64,000 bases of DNA, taken from Serratia ureilytica (GTDB taxonomy: Bacteria > Pseudomonadota > Gammaproteobacteria > Enterobacterales > Enterobacteriaceae). Location: NCBI RefSeq assembly GCF_013375155.1, contig NZ_JABXOF010000008.1:124001-188000 (forward strand). The letters run 5' to 3'. A program made the translations under genes and the position numbers. Below are positions 8,795 to 18,663 of the stretch, one piece after another; positions within the stretch are counted from its first letter, which is position 1; the number at the start of each line of letters is the position of its first letter. The notes beneath the pieces are model-generated. The model did not search any database. It was not told the DNA's origin and worked only from the letters and a program-made list of their open reading frames with translations.

Positions 8795-9286
8795 TTACTG
8801 CATCGCGCTTGGCGCAGCCTGCATCGGCACGCCCTGCACCGGAACCAGCAGCAGATCGGCGCGGGTGCCGTTGCGGTTAACCACTTCCTGGATCGTGTCG
8901 GTAATGAACATCAGTCGCCCGTTGACCGTCACCGCCGCGCTCAGAATGATGCGCGCATTCGGTTGGATATCAGACGGGTTGTACGGCAGCGTAAAGTTGA
9001 ACGGCGCTTGTTGCCCTTCGGTACGTATCGCGCGCTGTGCAATCACTTTGGACGGCGCATCCGCCAGCGAGGCATCAGAGAGGGTGACAGTCAGTACGGC
9101 GTCCGGCGGCAGCGCAATGCGCTGACGTATATTAACCGAACCTGTCACCGCCGGCCCCTGAATCTGCGTTTGCGCAGCCGCCGGGTTGCCGGCCGCCGGT
9201 GTAGGCACATCAGCACTCTTTTGCGCGCATCCTGCCAGCGTGATCGTCAGTGCTGCGGCACCGCCTACGATTTGCCAGAGTTTCAT
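8795..9286 (-). CDS. ybaY: YbaY family outer-membrane lipoprotein
   Basis: 163-residue predicted lipoprotein with signal peptide and lipobox LAGC (Cys20), a low-complexity Ala/Pro linker (21-45) and a beta-rich YbaY/YscW-type domain (VTGSVNIRQRIALPPDAVLTV, continuing through LPYNPSDIQPNARIILSAAV). It is close to E. coli YbaY, adjacent to tesB in the same divergent arrangement. Molecular function is not established; the YscW relatives are lipoproteins that help secretins, so the presence of a secretin gene 4 kb away is noted but probably coincidental, because ybaY is a core gene. Confidence 0.88.
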   Translation of the reverse strand: MKLWQIVGGAAALTITLAGCAQKSADVPTPAAGNPAAAQTQIQGPAVTGSVNIRQRIALPPDAVLTVTLSDASLADAPSKVIAQRAIRTEGQQAPFNFTLPYNPSDIQPNARIILSAAVTVNGRLMFITDTIQEVVNRNGTRADLLLVPVQGVPMQAAPSAMQ

Positions 9287-9517
9287 GGATCGGTCTCCTT
9301 TTTTATTATCAACACGTTGGTGGCTTTCACCACCTCACTCATTAAACTTAGCACAAAACACTGATAAATCCACTTTGCCCCGCCTATTAATCACTTAGCC
9401 AGCCCAATGCGCTCACTATTAAGAGCATTCTCATCGGCCCTTTAACGCAAGATATTGACGCCGCGCCGTGATATTCCGCACACTGCGCAAAATGATTATT
9501 AGAAAGGTAACAATTTT

Positions 9518-10381
9518 ATGAGCCAGGCATTGCAAAACCTCCTCGATCTGTTGGATCTGGAGAAAATCGAAGAAGGGCTGTTCCGCGGCCAAAGCGAAGA
9601 TCTGGGGCTGCGTCAGGTGTTCGGCGGGCAAGTGGTCGGCCAGGCGCTGTACGCCGCCAAACAGACGGTGCCGGACGAGCGCAGCGTGCACTCGTTCCAC
9701 AGCTACTTCCTGCGCCCGGGCGACAGCAGCAAGCCGATCGTCTACGACGTAGAAACCCTGCGCGACGGCAACAGCTTCAGCGCCCGTCGCGTCAGCGCCA
9801 TCCAGCACGGCAAACCTATCTTCTATATGACCGCCTCCTTCCAGAGCCCGGAAGAAGGTTTCGAGCACCAGAACCAGATGCCGGACGTGCCGCCGCCGGA
9901 AGGGCTGCTGTCCGAATCAGAGATTGCTCAGAAGCTGGCGCCGATGCTGCCGACCAAAGTACGCGAAAAATTTATCGGTCAGAAGCCGATCGAAATGCGC
10001 CCGGTGAAATTCCACAACCCGTTGAAGGGCAGCGTGGAAGAACCGCATCGCTACGTGTGGTTCCGCGCCAACGGCAGCATGCCGGACGATGCGCGCATCC
10101 ACCAATATCTGCTGGGCTACGCATCGGACTTTAACTTCCTGCCGACGGCGCTGCAGCCGCACGGCGTCGGCTTCCTCGAGCCGGGCATGCAGGTGGCCAC
10201 CATCGACCATTCAATGTGGTTCCACCGCCCGTTCCGCATGGATGATTGGCTGCTGTACGCGGTGGAAAGCTCCTCCGCCTCCGGCGCACGCGGCTTTGTG
10301 CGCGGCCAGATATACACCCGCGACGGCGTGCTGGTCGCCACCACCGTACAGGAAGGGGTGATTCGCCAACGCGACGCCTGA
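9518..10381 (+). CDS. tesB: Acyl-CoA thioesterase II
   Basis: Double hot-dog thioesterase that hydrolyses medium and long-chain acyl-CoA to free fatty acid and CoA. The 287-residue sequence starts like E. coli TesB ([20 protein letters not shown]) and shows both hot-dog halves: [13 protein letters not shown] with [12 protein letters not shown], then a C-terminal half with [11 protein letters not shown] and [15 protein letters not shown]. Length matches (E. coli 286). Ribosome site AAAGGTAA precedes ATG. Single gene between ybaY (divergent) and amtB (convergent). Confidence 0.96.
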   Translation: MSQALQNLLDLLDLEKIEEGLFRGQSEDLGLRQVFGGQVVGQALYAAKQTVPDERSVHSFHSYFLRPGDSSKPIVYDVETLRDGNSFSARRVSAIQHGKPIFYMTASFQSPEEGFEHQNQMPDVPPPEGLLSESEIAQKLAPMLPTKVREKFIGQKPIEMRPVKFHNPLKGSVEEPHRYVWFRANGSMPDDARIHQYLLGYASDFNFLPTALQPHGVGFLEPGMQVATIDHSMWFHRPFRMDDWLLYAVESSSASGARGFVRGQIYTRDGVLVATTVQEGVIRQRDA

Positions 10382-10395
10382 TTCGCGGCATAAAG

Positions 10396-10425
10396 GAAGG
10401 GGCGATGTTTCCATCGCCCCTTTTT
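10396..10425 (+). terminator. Rho-independent terminator of tesB
   Basis: GGGGCGATG (10399-10407), loop TTTC, CATCGCCCC (10412-10420), then TTTTT. Lies between convergent tesB and amtB. Confidence 0.9.
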
Positions 10426-10471
10426 GCTTCATCATTATTTTCGTATTTAGCGCACTGCCCTGCTTCGAGTC

Positions 10472-11758
10472 TTACTGGTTGTAGGCGCTCTCGCCGTGGC
10501 TGTTGACGTCCAACCCTTCGCGCTCCTGCTCTTCCGGCACTCTCAGCCCCACCATCGCGCCCGCGATCTTGAAGGCGATAAAGGCGGCGACGCTTGACCA
10601 CACCAGCGTAATCACGACGCTCAGCAGTTGGATCCACACCTGATGCCCCATCGTCACCCCTTCGGCATAGCCGGTGCCGCCGAGGGAAGAAGCGGTGAAC
10701 ACGCCGGTCAGCAGACAGCCGACGATGCCGCACACGCCGTGCACGCCGAACACGTCGCAGGTGTCGTCCACTTTCAGCCATTTCTTCAACGTCACTACGC
10801 CCCACAGGCCGGCGACGCCCCCCACCAGGCCGATGATCAACGCGCCGCCCACGCCCACGGTGCCCGCCGCCGGCGTAACGGCAACCAGCCCGGCGATCAT
10901 GCCGGAGCAGGCGCCCAGCAACGAAGGCTTGCCGCGCAGCACCCACTCGGCGAAGGTCCAGGACAGAATGGCGCCCGCAGTAGCCACCACAGTGTTCAGG
11001 AATGCCAAGGCCGCGATGCCGTTAGCCGCGCTGGCGGAACCGGCGTTAAAGCCGAACCAGCCGATATACAAGATGGACGCGCCGGTAAACACCATCGGCA
11101 GGTTATGCGGTTTGAACGCCTCTTTACCGAAGCCGGCGCGTTTGCCGAGCAGATAGGCGCCGATCAGCCCGGCGCTGGCGGCGTTGATGTGCACCACGGT
11201 GCCGCCGGCGAAGTCCAGCGCACCGTCGGTGGCCAGATAGCCACCGCCCCACACCATGTGTGCGATCGGCAGGTAAGACAGGGTGAACCACAGGATCGCG
11301 AAGATCAGCACCGCCGAGAAGCGAATGCGTTCGGCGAAGCCCCCCACCACCAGCGCCACGGTAATGCAGGCGAAGGAGGCCTGGAAAGCGACGTGGATCA
11401 TCTGGCTGATGCTGCCGGTGACGCTGTCGATGCCGATGCCTTTCAGCATCGCCGTCTGGAATCCGCCGAACACCGCATTGCCTTCGCTGAACGCCAGGCT
11501 GTAGCCATACAGCACCCACAGCACGCAGACCAGCGCGAAGGTGACGGTGACCTGCGTCAGCATCGACAGCACGTTTTTGCCGCGCAGCAGGCCGCCGTAA
11601 AACAGCGCGATGCCGGGCAGCGTCATGAACAGCACCAACGCGGTGCAGATCATCATAAAGGCGTTGTCGGCCTTATCGGCGACCGCCGGGGCGGCCAGGG
11701 CCAAAGAAGGAACCAGTGTTACCGAACTCAGGCCCAACATGGATAACAGTCTTTTCAT
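10472..11758 (-). CDS. amtB: Ammonium transporter AmtB
   Basis: Trimeric inner-membrane channel for ammonium uptake under nitrogen limitation; GlnK blocks it when nitrogen is ample. 428 residues with a cleavable signal peptide (to about ALAAPA) and eleven membrane segments. Conserved elements seen include DFAGGTVVHINAASAGL, KPHNLPMVFTGASILYIGWFGFN and DDTCDVFGVHGVCGIVG with the pore histidines. Start set at ATG 11758, giving MKRLLSMLGL; the longer frame would need a TTG. It lies 36 nt downstream of glnK in the classic glnK-amtB operon. Confidence 0.97.
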   Translation of the reverse strand: MKRLLSMLGLSSVTLVPSLALAAPAVADKADNAFMMICTALVLFMTLPGIALFYGGLLRGKNVLSMLTQVTVTFALVCVLWVLYGYSLAFSEGNAVFGGFQTAMLKGIGIDSVTGSISQMIHVAFQASFACITVALVVGGFAERIRFSAVLIFAILWFTLSYLPIAHMVWGGGYLATDGALDFAGGTVVHINAASAGLIGAYLLGKRAGFGKEAFKPHNLPMVFTGASILYIGWFGFNAGSASAANGIAALAFLNTVVATAGAILSWTFAEWVLRGKPSLLGACSGMIAGLVAVTPAAGTVGVGGALIIGLVGGVAGLWGVVTLKKWLKVDDTCDVFGVHGVCGIVGCLLTGVFTASSLGGTGYAEGVTMGHQVWIQLLSVVITLVWSSVAAFIAFKIAGAMVGLRVPEEQEREGLDVNSHGESAYNQ

Positions 11759-11793
11759 TATCAATCATCCCCATCACTTAACTGAGTTCGCGG

Positions 11794-12132
11794 TTACAGT
11801 GCCGATTCGTCGGTTTCGCCGGTGCGAATACGGATCACGCGTTGCAATTCGGCAACGAAAATTTTGCCGTCGCCGATTTTGCCGGTGTAGGCGGCTTTGC
11901 TAATCACATCAACCACTTCATCCAACTGATCGTCAGCGATGGCAATGTCAATTTTGACCTTGGGCAGGAAGTTGACGTTATATTCGGCACCGCGATACAG
12001 CTCGGCGTGCCCTTTCTGGCGGCCAAAGCCCTTCACTTCGGTTACGGTCAACCCCTGAATGCCCACGGAGGACAGAGCCTCGCGCACGTCCTCCAGCTTG
12101 AACGGTTTGATTACCACGGTCACCAGCTTCAT
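11794..12132 (-). CDS. glnK: PII nitrogen regulatory protein GlnK
   Basis: Trimeric PII signal protein of 112 residues. Starts MKLVTVVIKPFKLEDVREAL; the T-loop with the uridylylated tyrosine (RGAEYNVNFLPK, Tyr51), the B-loop (KIGDGKIFV) and the C-terminal RIRTGETDE are all present. It binds 2-oxoglutarate and ATP/ADP and controls AmtB and NtrB. Start ATG 12132 has GGAGGGG about 7 nt upstream; longer in-frame readings lack support and would read through the leader. Its promoter is sigma-54 dependent with an NtrC site (listed separately). Confidence 0.97.
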   Translation of the reverse strand: MKLVTVVIKPFKLEDVREALSSVGIQGLTVTEVKGFGRQKGHAELYRGAEYNVNFLPKVKIDIAIADDQLDEVVDVISKAAYTGKIGDGKIFVAELQRVIRIRTGETDESAL

Positions 12133-12185
12133 ATTGCCCCTCCACGAATTAAACCCAAACTCACCCCTGGTACGCGTCATATGTA

Positions 12186-12200
12186 GCAAGGCCTGTGCCA
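12186..12200 (-). promoter_or_regulatory. Sigma-54 promoter of glnK-amtB
   Basis: Read leftward: TGGCAC-AGGCC-TTGC, an exact match to the -24/-12 consensus (TGGCAC N5 TTGC). It is 54 nt before the glnK start. Expected transcription start near 12174. Confidence 0.92.
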
Positions 12201-12296
12201 GATTTGATTTTGCATGACGATTCAGCGGATTAGCGGGAACGCGGGCACCATCAGACCGCGGCGCCATACCGATACCCTGAATTGATTAAATATCGC

Positions 12297-12311
12297 GCAC
12301 TGATTTGGTGC
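12297..12311. promoter_or_regulatory. NtrC enhancer site for glnK
   Basis: GCACTGATTTGGTGC matches the NtrC consensus GCAC-N5-TGGTGC and sits about 105 bp upstream of the -24 element, a usual enhancer distance. A weaker second site with one intact half (TGGTGC on the reverse strand) is centred near 12252, about 52 bp from the first, roughly five helical turns. Confidence 0.75.
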
Positions 12312-12410
12312 GCATCGCGTCGAAAAAGTGCAGAAAGGGGGCATGGCGCAGGCGGGTTGCCTGCTTGTGGTGCGTGGGAAAAAAAGAAGGGCCGCGATCG
12401 CGGCCCATGC

Positions 12411-14189
12411 TCAGGCGGGTTGGCTCTCTTCGCGCACCGCTTCCGCCAGCTGCTCGCCCGCCAGCTGCAGCTGGTACATCTGGTAGTAGCGCCCCTGCTG
12501 CGCCAGCAGCTGCTGATGGTTGCCCTGCTCTACCGCCTGGCCGCGATGCAGCACCAGGATGGAATCGGCATCGACGATGGTCGACAGCCGGTGGGCGATC
12601 ACCACCAGCGTGGTGTGCTCGCGGATCGCTCGCAGCGCGCGCTGGATCGCCTGTTCGGTGCCCGAGTCGATATTGGCGGTCGCCTCGTCGAGGATCAGGA
12701 TCTGCGGCGCCTGCACCAAGACCCGCGCCATCGCCAGCAGCTGTTTCTGTCCGACGGACAGGTTATTGCCCTGCTCTCCCAGCCGGGTGTGAATACCCTG
12801 CGGGAAGCCGCGCACCAGACTCGCCAGCTGCACCGTTTCCAGCGCCTGCCACACGGCGTCTTCCTCGATGTTGCGGCCCAACGTAACGTTGGCCAGCACC
12901 GAATCGGCGATCACCACCGGATCCTGCTGCACCATCGCCACGCCCTGGCGCAGCGTGCGGTGCGACAGGCTGGAGATCGGGCGGCCATCGAGACGCACTT
13001 CCCCCTCGCTGACCGGGTAATAGCCCATCAGCAGGTTGGCCAAGGTGCTCTTGCCGCTGCCGGTATGCCCGACCAGCGCCACGAAGCCGCGCGAAGGCAC
13101 CGCCAGCGAAATGTGCTGCAGCACCTTTTTGTCCGCGCGGTAAGAGAAGCTCAGATCGGTGATGTCGATGCGGCCACCGGCCAGCGGACGATCGTCGGCG
13201 CCGTAACTCTGCTGGCTGCGATCCATCAGCTCGAAAATGCGTTCACCGGCCACCACCGCCTGCTGCAGGATCGACTGCTGCGACGTGAGCTCGATCAGCG
13301 GTTCGTTCAGGCGCCCCAGGTAGTTGATGAAGGCATAGAGCACGCCGACGCCAATCACCCCCTCGCCGCTGAAGCCGAACAGCATCAGCAGCCCGCACAG
13401 CACCAGCGCCGAAAACAGGCTGAGCAGCGGCCGCAGCAGAAAACCGTCGAGCCGCAGGGTCTGCATGCGCGCCAGATAGTGCGACTGACTGGCGGCGCTC
13501 ATGCGTTCACCGAAGCGCACCTGCTGGCGGAACTGCTGAATCACGCCCATGCCGTTGATCACTTCGTTGAAACCGTCGTTGATGTCCGCCAGATAGCTGC
13601 GCACCCGGCGCACGATCGGCGTGCTGTAGTATTGATAGATGCCCATCACCACAAACACCGCCGGGAAGATGCAGACCGCCACCAGCGCCATGCGCCAGTC
13701 GAGGCTGAACATCGCCACCAGCATGGCACCGATCAGCGCGGCGCTTTTCAGCACCGTGGAGACCACCATCACGTACAGATCCTTGATCACCTCGGTGTCG
13801 TTGGTGACGCGCGAGATCAATTGCCCGACCGGCTGCGTGTCGAAGGCGCTGAGCGGCTGGCGCAGCGCGGCGTCCATCACGTCGGTGCGCAGCCGCTGGA
13901 CCACGCCTACCGCCGCCTGGTTGAACAGCAGCGCCTGGAAGTAGTGCAGCGCCGCCGCCAGCAGCTCCAGCAGGATGTAAGCCGCCGCCAGCCCGCCGAC
14001 AATCATCAGCGGCAGTTGCCCTTTGGCGACGTAATTATCGATAAAATAGCTGACCAGGATCGGCCCGGCGACTTCCGCCGCCGCCGCCACCCACAGCATC
14101 AGCACCGCCACCCCCAGCGGTTTGCGGTACGGCGAGCCGTAGGCCAGTAGCCGCTTCAGCGTCGGCCACAGCTTTTGCACTTTATTCAT
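12411..14189 (-). CDS. mdlB: ABC multidrug exporter half MdlB
   Basis: Half of a heterodimeric ABC exporter, with six membrane helices followed by a nucleotide-binding domain. 592 residues from ATG 14189 ([15 protein letters not shown]). Walker [10 protein letters not shown], signature LSVGQKQ (Val in place of the usual Gly at position 3), Walker [13 protein letters not shown] and the H-loop VIAHRLST are present. The start overlaps the mdlA stop by 8 nt, so translation is coupled. Substrate is unknown; the E. coli homologue is called multidrug-like. Confidence 0.94.
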   Translation of the reverse strand: MNKVQKLWPTLKRLLAYGSPYRKPLGVAVLMLWVAAAAEVAGPILVSYFIDNYVAKGQLPLMIVGGLAAAYILLELLAAALHYFQALLFNQAAVGVVQRLRTDVMDAALRQPLSAFDTQPVGQLISRVTNDTEVIKDLYVMVVSTVLKSAALIGAMLVAMFSLDWRMALVAVCIFPAVFVVMGIYQYYSTPIVRRVRSYLADINDGFNEVINGMGVIQQFRQQVRFGERMSAASQSHYLARMQTLRLDGFLLRPLLSLFSALVLCGLLMLFGFSGEGVIGVGVLYAFINYLGRLNEPLIELTSQQSILQQAVVAGERIFELMDRSQQSYGADDRPLAGGRIDITDLSFSYRADKKVLQHISLAVPSRGFVALVGHTGSGKSTLANLLMGYYPVSEGEVRLDGRPISSLSHRTLRQGVAMVQQDPVVIADSVLANVTLGRNIEEDAVWQALETVQLASLVRGFPQGIHTRLGEQGNNLSVGQKQLLAMARVLVQAPQILILDEATANIDSGTEQAIQRALRAIREHTTLVVIAHRLSTIVDADSILVLHRGQAVEQGNHQQLLAQQGRYYQMYQLQLAGEQLAEAVREESQPA

Positions 14190-15957
14190 CGGCCAACGCC
14201 TCCTCACCGTTTTCCGGCGCTTCGTCCAGCGCCGCTTCCAGCTGCTGATAACGGTACATATCGCGATACCAGCCCGGCTGCGCCGCCAGCGCCGCCGGAT
14301 CGCCGCGCTGCGCCACGCCGCCGTGCTGCATCACCAGGATTTCGCTGGCTTCGGTCAATGCCGACAGCCGGTGCGCGCTGATGATCACCGTGCGATCTTG
14401 CCCCCAGCTGCGCAGGTTGTGCAGGATCTGGTGCTCGGTACGGCCGTCCACCGCCGACAACGCATCGTCGAGGATCAGGATCTCCGCATCCAGCAGCAAC
14501 GCGCGCGCGATGGAGATGCGCTGTTTCTGGCCGCCCGACAGCATCACGCCGCGTTCGCCCACTTCGGTGTCATAGCCCTGCGGCAGCCGCAGAATGTCCT
14601 CATGGACGCTGGCCAGCCGCGCCGCCTGTTCAATCTGCGCCTGCGTCGCCCCCGGCTGGCCCAGCGCGATGTTGTTCGCCACGGTATCGGAGAACAGGAA
14701 CGGCGTCTGGCTCACCACCGACAGCCGCGAACGCCAGTCGTCGAGCCTGACCTGCGGAAGCGGCAGGCCGTGATAGCGGATCTGCCCTTGGTCGACGTCG
14801 AACTGACGCTGGATCAGCGACAGTAATGTCGACTTACCGGCCCCGGTCGGCCCGCACAGCCCCAGCATCTGCCCCGGCTTCAACGTCAGCGCCAGGTCAT
14901 GCAGCGCCGGGTGCGGGTTTTCCGGGTAGTGGAACGCGCGGATATCCACCTCCAGCACGCCGCGCCCGGCCGGCAACGCCTGCGGGCCGTCCTGCACCGC
15001 CGGCGCCTCGTTGAGCAGGCTGCGGATACGGCTGTAGGCCGCGCTGCCGCGCTCGACGATGTTGAACATCCAGGCCAGCGCCAGCATCGGCCAGATCATC
15101 AGGCCGAGGTACATCACAAAGCTGGTCAGTTGCCCGAGCGTCAGCGAACCGTTCACCACCATCCAGCTGCCGCCGCCGATGGCCAGCAGGTTAGAGGCGC
15201 CGATGGCGATATAAATGGTCGGATCGAAGCGCGCATCCACCCGCGCCACGTGCATGTTCTTGGCGCCGGTCTGCGCCGCGACGTCGGCGAAGCGGTTGGA
15301 TTGGTGATCCTCCAACCCGAAGGCCTTGATCATGCGGATGCTGGTCATGCTTTCCTGCGCCTGATCGTTGAGGCTGGAAAACGCCGCCTGCGCCGATTTA
15401 AAGCGCTGGTGCAGCTGATCGCCGTAATATTTGATGGCGATCGCCATCAGCGGCATCGGGATTAACGCCAACACCGTCAGCTGCCAGCTGATTTGGGTGC
15501 TCATCACCACCAGCACCACCAACCCCATCACCAGCGAATCCACCAGCGTCAGCACGCCTTCACCGGCGGCGAACACCACGCGATCCACGTCGTTGGTGGC
15601 GCGCGCCATCAGATCGCCGGTGCGGTGGCGCAGGTAGAACGCCGGGTTCTGCCGACTGAGCTGACGGTAAAAGTTTTCGCGCAGCTCGACCGCCAGTTGG
15701 TAGGAAGCGCCGAACAGCAGCACCCGCCACACATAGCGCAGCAGGTAAACGACGATCGCGGTGCCGATCATCAGCCCGAGCCAGGCCAACAGCACGCCGG
15801 TAGACATCTGTTTTTCGGTGACGCCGTCCACGATGATGCCGACCAGTTTAGGCGGCAGCAGTTGCAGGATGGCGATGACGATAAGCAATACCACCGCGCC
15901 CAGGTAGCGGCGCCACTCCCGGCGGAAGTACCAGCCGATTTGTGCAAATAATCTCAC
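14182..15957 (-). CDS. mdlA: ABC multidrug exporter half MdlA
   Basis: Partner half of the MdlAB exporter, 591 residues: membrane domain about 1-300, then a nucleotide-binding domain with Walker [10 protein letters not shown], canonical signature LSGGQKQ, Walker [13 protein letters not shown] (Asp where a catalytic Glu is common, so this site may be degenerate) and ISAHRLS. Together with the noncanonical signature in MdlB this suggests one strong and one weak ATP site, as in many heterodimeric exporters. Downstream of and co-directional with decR in the conserved order. Confidence 0.94.
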   Translation of the reverse strand: MRLFAQIGWYFRREWRRYLGAVVLLIVIAILQLLPPKLVGIIVDGVTEKQMSTGVLLAWLGLMIGTAIVVYLLRYVWRVLLFGASYQLAVELRENFYRQLSRQNPAFYLRHRTGDLMARATNDVDRVVFAAGEGVLTLVDSLVMGLVVLVVMSTQISWQLTVLALIPMPLMAIAIKYYGDQLHQRFKSAQAAFSSLNDQAQESMTSIRMIKAFGLEDHQSNRFADVAAQTGAKNMHVARVDARFDPTIYIAIGASNLLAIGGGSWMVVNGSLTLGQLTSFVMYLGLMIWPMLALAWMFNIVERGSAAYSRIRSLLNEAPAVQDGPQALPAGRGVLEVDIRAFHYPENPHPALHDLALTLKPGQMLGLCGPTGAGKSTLLSLIQRQFDVDQGQIRYHGLPLPQVRLDDWRSRLSVVSQTPFLFSDTVANNIALGQPGATQAQIEQAARLASVHEDILRLPQGYDTEVGERGVMLSGGQKQRISIARALLLDAEILILDDALSAVDGRTEHQILHNLRSWGQDRTVIISAHRLSALTEASEILVMQHGGVAQRGDPAALAAQPGWYRDMYRYQQLEAALDEAPENGEEALADE

Positions 15958-16049
15958 GCAGTTTGATTCCAGGGTTTTATGAGGTTTGTCTCTTTTTCCG
16001 CTTCAACGGAGCAGGATACCACCGTTGAGCCGCCCGTCCGGTGAACTTT

Positions 16050-16511
16050 TCACTCCGGCACCGGCAGCGCGGTGGTGTACTTGATTTTTTCCATGGCAAA
16101 GCTCGAGGTGACGTCGATAAGGCCCGGCACGCCGTTCACCAGGCGCTTGTAAAAACCGTCGTAGCTTTTCATGTCCGCCACTTCGACCTGCATCAGGTAG
16201 TCGTACTCTCCCGCCATACGGTAGAACGCCAGCACCTCGGGCATCTGGCTGGTCAGCTGCACAAACGCCTGATACCACTCGCTGCTGTGCTGCTGGGTCT
16301 TGATCAGCACGAACGCCGTCAGCCCCAGGCCAAGCTTTTCGTTATCCAACAAGGCCACCCGGCCGCGGATATAGCCTTCGTCTTCCAGACGCTTCAGGCG
16401 CTTCCAGCACGGCGTAGAGGTCAAATTAACCGCATCGGCCAGCGCCTGCAGCGACTGGGTGCAATCTTGCTGCAGCATGCACAGCAGCTTACGGTCTGTT
16501 TTATCTAACAT
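16050..16511 (-). CDS. decR: Lrp/AsnC-family cysteine-detoxification regulator DecR
   Basis: 153-residue Lrp-type regulator: N-terminal helix-turn-helix ([22 protein letters not shown], about 20-41) and C-terminal RAM ligand domain ending [17 protein letters not shown]. It is close to E. coli DecR (YbaO), which activates cysteine desulfhydration genes in response to cysteine. Start ATG 16511 ([10 protein letters not shown]) matches the family; a GTG nine bases upstream is also open. It diverges from cdsH, and a strong palindrome lies just upstream of its own start, suggesting joint control of both genes. Confidence 0.94.
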   Translation of the reverse strand: MLDKTDRKLLCMLQQDCTQSLQALADAVNLTSTPCWKRLKRLEDEGYIRGRVALLDNEKLGLGLTAFVLIKTQQHSSEWYQAFVQLTSQMPEVLAFYRMAGEYDYLMQVEVADMKSYDGFYKRLVNGVPGLIDVTSSFAMEKIKYTTALPVPE

Positions 16512-16522
16512 AGCGGCCACCT

Positions 16523-16539
16523 GGAGAAAAATTTTCTCC
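16523..16539. promoter_or_regulatory. Probable DecR operator
   Basis: GGAGAAAAATTTTCTCC is a perfect 17-bp palindrome in the decR-cdsH intergenic region and fits 12 of 15 positions of the Lrp-type consensus (YAGHAWATTWTDCTR). It lies 12 bp before decR and about 72 bp upstream of a possible cdsH start (a TATGCT -10 element at 16592-16597 with a poor -35), a position suited to activation of cdsH and self-repression of decR. Binding is inferred. Confidence 0.65.
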
Positions 16540-16633
16540 CATTAAGCGATTAAACAGGGAAAATGGCAATCCTTTTTTCCCGCCGACAGGCTATGCTACG
16601 CCATAAATCAGCCCCCTATTCTGAGGCCAAATC

Positions 16634-17674
16634 ATGACAAACTCTTGGGTAAAATATGCTATCGGTGAAATAGAAGCGGATTTTCAGCGCTCCGCCGATA
16701 CGCACCTGATTCGCCTGAACCTGCCGGCGTTTCCCGGCATCTGCCTGTATCTGAAGGATGAGAGCACCCACCCGACCGGCAGCCTGAAACACCGTCTGGC
16801 GCGCTCGCTGTTCCTTTATGGCCTGTGCAACGGCTGGATCACCGAGAACACCACCATCATCGAGGCCTCTTCCGGCAGCACGGCGGTGTCCGAAGCCTAC
16901 TTCGCGCGGCTGATCGGTCTGCCGTTCATCGCGGTGATGCCGTCCTGCACCGCACGCCGCAAGGTGGAACAGATCGCCTTTTACGGCGGCCGCTGTCACT
17001 TCGTCGATCACGCCGCCCAGATCTACGCCGCCTCCGAACAGCTGGCGAAAGAGCTGAACGGCCACTATATGGATCAGTTCACTTACGCCGAACGCGCCAC
17101 CGACTGGCGCGGCAACAACAACATCGCCGACAGCATCTTCCGCCAGATGGCGCGCGAACCCTTCCCGGTGCCGAAACACATCGTGATGAGCGCCGGCACC
17201 GGCGGCACCTCCGCCACGCTGGGGCGTTATATCCGCTATCAGGGGCACGACACCCAATTGACGGTGGTCGATCCGGAAAACTCGGTGTTCTATGACTGCT
17301 TCCACCACGGCGATCGCACCCTGATCGGCAGCTGCGGCAGCCGTATCGAAGGCATCGGCCGCCCGCGCGCCGAGCCGTCGTTCATCCCGTCGGTGGTCGA
17401 CAACATGCTGCGGGTGCCGGATGCCGCCAGCATCGCCACCATTCACTGGCTGGAAGGCGTGCTCGGCCGCAAGGTCGGCGCCTCCACCGGCACCAACGTC
17501 TGGGGTGCGCTGCAGCTGGCGAAACAGATGCGGGAAAACGGCGAGCAAGGGTCGATCGTCACCCTGCTGTGCGACAGCGGCGAGCGTTACCTGGATACCT
17601 ATTACAACCCGGAATGGGTCAGCAACAACATCGGCGATCTGCAGCCGTATCTGGCGCAGCTGGCAAATTTGTAA
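16634..17674 (+). CDS. cdsH: PLP-dependent L-cysteine desulfhydrase CdsH/CcdA-like
   Basis: Type II (tryptophan synthase beta family) PLP enzyme of 346 residues. The cofactor lysine is in the motif HPTGSLKHR (Lys52), the substrate loop is [15 protein letters not shown], and the phosphate loop is [15 protein letters not shown]. The pairing with a divergent decR-type gene is the same as Salmonella cdsH and Pantoea ccdA, which degrade excess L-cysteine to pyruvate, ammonia and sulfide. On sequence alone it could be called a cysteine synthase homologue, but the neighbour argues for cysteine breakdown. Confidence 0.87.
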   Translation: MTNSWVKYAIGEIEADFQRSADTHLIRLNLPAFPGICLYLKDESTHPTGSLKHRLARSLFLYGLCNGWITENTTIIEASSGSTAVSEAYFARLIGLPFIAVMPSCTARRKVEQIAFYGGRCHFVDHAAQIYAASEQLAKELNGHYMDQFTYAERATDWRGNNNIADSIFRQMAREPFPVPKHIVMSAGTGGTSATLGRYIRYQGHDTQLTVVDPENSVFYDCFHHGDRTLIGSCGSRIEGIGRPRAEPSFIPSVVDNMLRVPDAASIATIHWLEGVLGRKVGASTGTNVWGALQLAKQMRENGEQGSIVTLLCDSGERYLDTYYNPEWVSNNIGDLQPYLAQLANL

Positions 17675-17689
17675 CGCCAGGCTTCGGGT

Positions 17690-17717
17690 AAAAAAAAGCC
17701 GGGTAGTCATACCCGGC
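17690..17717 (-). terminator. Terminator of cof
   Basis: Read leftward: GCCGGGTA-TGAC-TACCCGGC followed by eight T residues. Lies between convergent cdsH and cof. Confidence 0.88.
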
Positions 17718-17734
17718 CGGCTGTAAGGAGAACC

Positions 17735-18559
17735 TCATTCTTCGGGGGAATAGGTGAGGCAAGGTGAACGCAGCCAATGTTGTAAATAGTGGGCCACCGC
17801 CTGTTGTTGGCAATGGCCGATAACCGGCAGCTGCGGCAGCAGGGATTTCAGCTGCGGCAGGGCGTTGCCCATCACCACGCCGTGTCCCACCGCCCCCAGC
17901 ATCTCTTTGTCGTTCATCGCGTCGCCGAACGCCATGCAGTCGGCCATCGTCAGCCCCAGATGGCGACTCAGTCGGTCCAGCGCCGTGCCTTTGTTGCAAC
18001 CGAGCGGCAGCACCTCCAGGCAGTCGTAGGCGGAAAAGCATAGGTCTGCCTCACCGCCCAGCTGCGCCCGCAGCTGTACCTGCAATGCCAGCAACTCCTC
18101 GTGCGGCGCGACAAAACACACCTTGCTGTTGCCGAACGCCGGCAGGCGGCGCACGTCGGCCAGCTGAAAACGAAAACCGCTCAGGTGATGCGCCCGCAGC
18201 ATCTCTTCCGGCACGGGGAATTCGGTCAGCCAACCTTCGTCGCGGAACACGTGCATACTGGCGCGGGTGCGCCAATGATGATGCAGCACCTCTTCGGCGA
18301 CCGCCGCCGGCAGATCGGTGGCGTGCAGCTGTTGGCCACGGTTGTCATACACCCGCGTGCCGTTGCCGGTGATCAGATAGCCCTGCAGCCCCAGCTGCGC
18401 CATGATCGGTTGCGCATCAAGGTAGTGCCGCCCGGTGGCGAACGTCACCACCATCTCCCGCTCCACCAGCTGGTTCAGCACCGCCAGCGTTTCCGGGCCA
18501 ACCCGGTGATCCGGCATCAACAGCGTGCCGTCCATATCGAAAGCCGCCAGGCGATACAT
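17735..18559 (-). CDS. cof: HAD-family HMP-PP phosphatase Cof
   Basis: 274-residue Cof-type haloacid dehalogenase phosphatase. Motif I DMDGTLL (Asp8, Asp10), motif II TFATGR, and motif [15 protein letters not shown] are visible. The E. coli enzyme hydrolyses HMP-pyrophosphate and several sugar phosphates; HMP-PP links it to thiamin metabolism. Start ATG 18559 ([11 protein letters not shown]) has GAGG 5 nt upstream; the frame extends further but without similarity. It diverges from ybaE. Confidence 0.94.
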   Translation of the reverse strand: MYRLAAFDMDGTLLMPDHRVGPETLAVLNQLVEREMVVTFATGRHYLDAQPIMAQLGLQGYLITGNGTRVYDNRGQQLHATDLPAAVAEEVLHHHWRTRASMHVFRDEGWLTEFPVPEEMLRAHHLSGFRFQLADVRRLPAFGNSKVCFVAPHEELLALQVQLRAQLGGEADLCFSAYDCLEVLPLGCNKGTALDRLSRHLGLTMADCMAFGDAMNDKEMLGAVGHGVVMGNALPQLKSLLPQLPVIGHCQQQAVAHYLQHWLRSPCLTYSPEE

Positions 18560-18663
18560 AAAGACCTCATGAATGTGAACGCGATTACAATCAGTGCAGT
18601 ATGGGATGGTATTTGCGGAAGTAATAGTGAACAATTTGGGAAAACTGTTCCGGATTTCTGCTC

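Noticed and set aside
12282-14150. Long rightward open frame (about 620 codons) opposite mdlB
   Set aside because: Rich in His, Arg, Gln and Ala with no domain-like pattern; it is the antisense of a GC-rich gene with clear ABC motifs.
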